Shown here piece by piece: positions 7,673 through 7,906 of a DNA stretch of 7,906 nt. Within the stretch, counting starts at the first letter, position 1. Every line of letters begins with the position of its first letter. The position numbers were made by a program, and so were the translations under genes. A model generated the notes under the pieces. It made no database searches. It was not told the DNA's origin and saw only the letters and a program-made list of their open reading frames with translations. The stretch comes from Gammaproteobacteria bacterium (GTDB lineage: Bacteria > Pseudomonadota > Gammaproteobacteria > Chromatiales > Chromatiaceae). The stretch is taken from positions 1 to 7,906 of the forward strand of contig JAGVUH010000387.1 in the NCBI GenBank assembly GCA_019136395.1, read 5' to 3'.

Positions 7673-7906
7673 CAGGGCGAGCGCGCATAAAGGAGCTATA
7701 AGATAGTAAGTTACGGCATGATTGAGTGAACCCAGCCGAGGAGTCACTCATGTCTGCCAGCTTTATCTACCATTTTGCCACCCTTGAAGACACCCGCGTC
7801 GAACGTAATCAGCGTCATAATTTTATGGATATTATCTTGCTGACGATCTGCGCGGTTGTCAGTGGCGCCGAGGGATGGGAGGCGATTGAGGAGTTTGGTC
7901 ATGCCA
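7673..7906 (+). mobile_element. ISAs1-family insertion sequence, left end, cut by window
   Basis: The transposase N-terminus shows that an ISAs1-family element begins here and continues beyond the window. Its left terminus is probably near 7673, where CAGGGCGAGCGCGCATAAAG starts, because ends of this family often begin with CAGGG. This boundary is a guess, as the right end and target duplication are not in the window. An AT-rich TATAAG (7698-7703) about 50 bp before the transposase ATG may serve as a -10 box. Confidence 0.45.
7750..7906 (+). CDS. ISAs1-family transposase, N-terminal 52 residues only
   Basis: The 52 visible codons read through FATLEDTRVERNQRHNFMD, then IILLTICAVVSGAEGWEAIEEFG. 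This is the conserved N-terminal domain of ISAs1-type (H-repeat-like) DDE transposases, in which RNQRH...DI...L..A..CGAEGW..IEEFG is the hallmark. The catalytic DDE core would lie beyond the window. The ATG at 7750 has a good ribosome site, GAGGAG at 7738-7743, six bases upstream. The frame is open to the window end, so the gene could be intact or broken further on. The neighbouring EEP gene on the opposite strand starts 271 bp away and is not disrupted. Confidence 0.92.
   Translation, partial: MSASFIYHFATLEDTRVERNQRHNFMDIILLTICAVVSGAEGWEAIEEFGHA

Overview
The window looks like a stretch of a GC-rich gammaproteobacterial chromosome. The EttA sequence, a tRNA-Ser(GGA) close to the enterobacterial form and an ISAs1-family transposase all fit, and purple sulfur bacteria (Chromatiaceae) are my best guess. 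That is an inference from gene content and codon use, not a match to a named genome.

Left part (1-1357). The first ~930 bases are visibly poorer in GC than the rest and hold no gene I can recognise. They end against the 3' end of a minus-strand tRNA-Ser(GGA). The last ~80 bases before the tRNA carry a 12-bp tandem repeat and two hairpins of the kind found beside tRNA-integrated elements, so this may be the eroded end of an integrated island whose integrase has gone. A terminator-like hairpin lies on the other side of the tRNA.

Broken pair (1358-2588). Two convergent genes overlap at their 3' ends, and both are damaged. The plus-strand class I SAM-dependent methyltransferase has an internal, frame-breaking deletion just after its SAM-binding motif. 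The minus-strand mobB has lost its Walker A loop through a second internal deletion. The ~360 bases that follow are non-coding and contain palindromes and a C/T-rich tandem repeat.

Intact core (2949-6507). ettA, the ABC-F translation factor that gates initiating ribosomes according to energy state, is complete and canonical at 555 residues. A 100-bp element with 24-bp inverted arms separates it from a DUF815-type AAA+ ATPase gene. After 62 bases comes an uncharacterised protein with two CxxC pairs (a split zinc ribbon), an internal duplication and a Gln/Asn-rich linker. All three genes point the same way.

Right part (6508-7906). A minus-strand endonuclease/exonuclease/phosphatase (EEP) family gene converges on the plus-strand genes. 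A hairpin and a degenerate copy of the EEP gene's own 3' end lie in the gap. The window ends inside the first 52 codons of an ISAs1-family transposase.

I did not find a convincing new system. The most useful observations are the two ligand-motif deletions in adjacent genes, the long inverted-repeat element, the integration scar at the tRNA and the repeat-modified zinc-ribbon protein.
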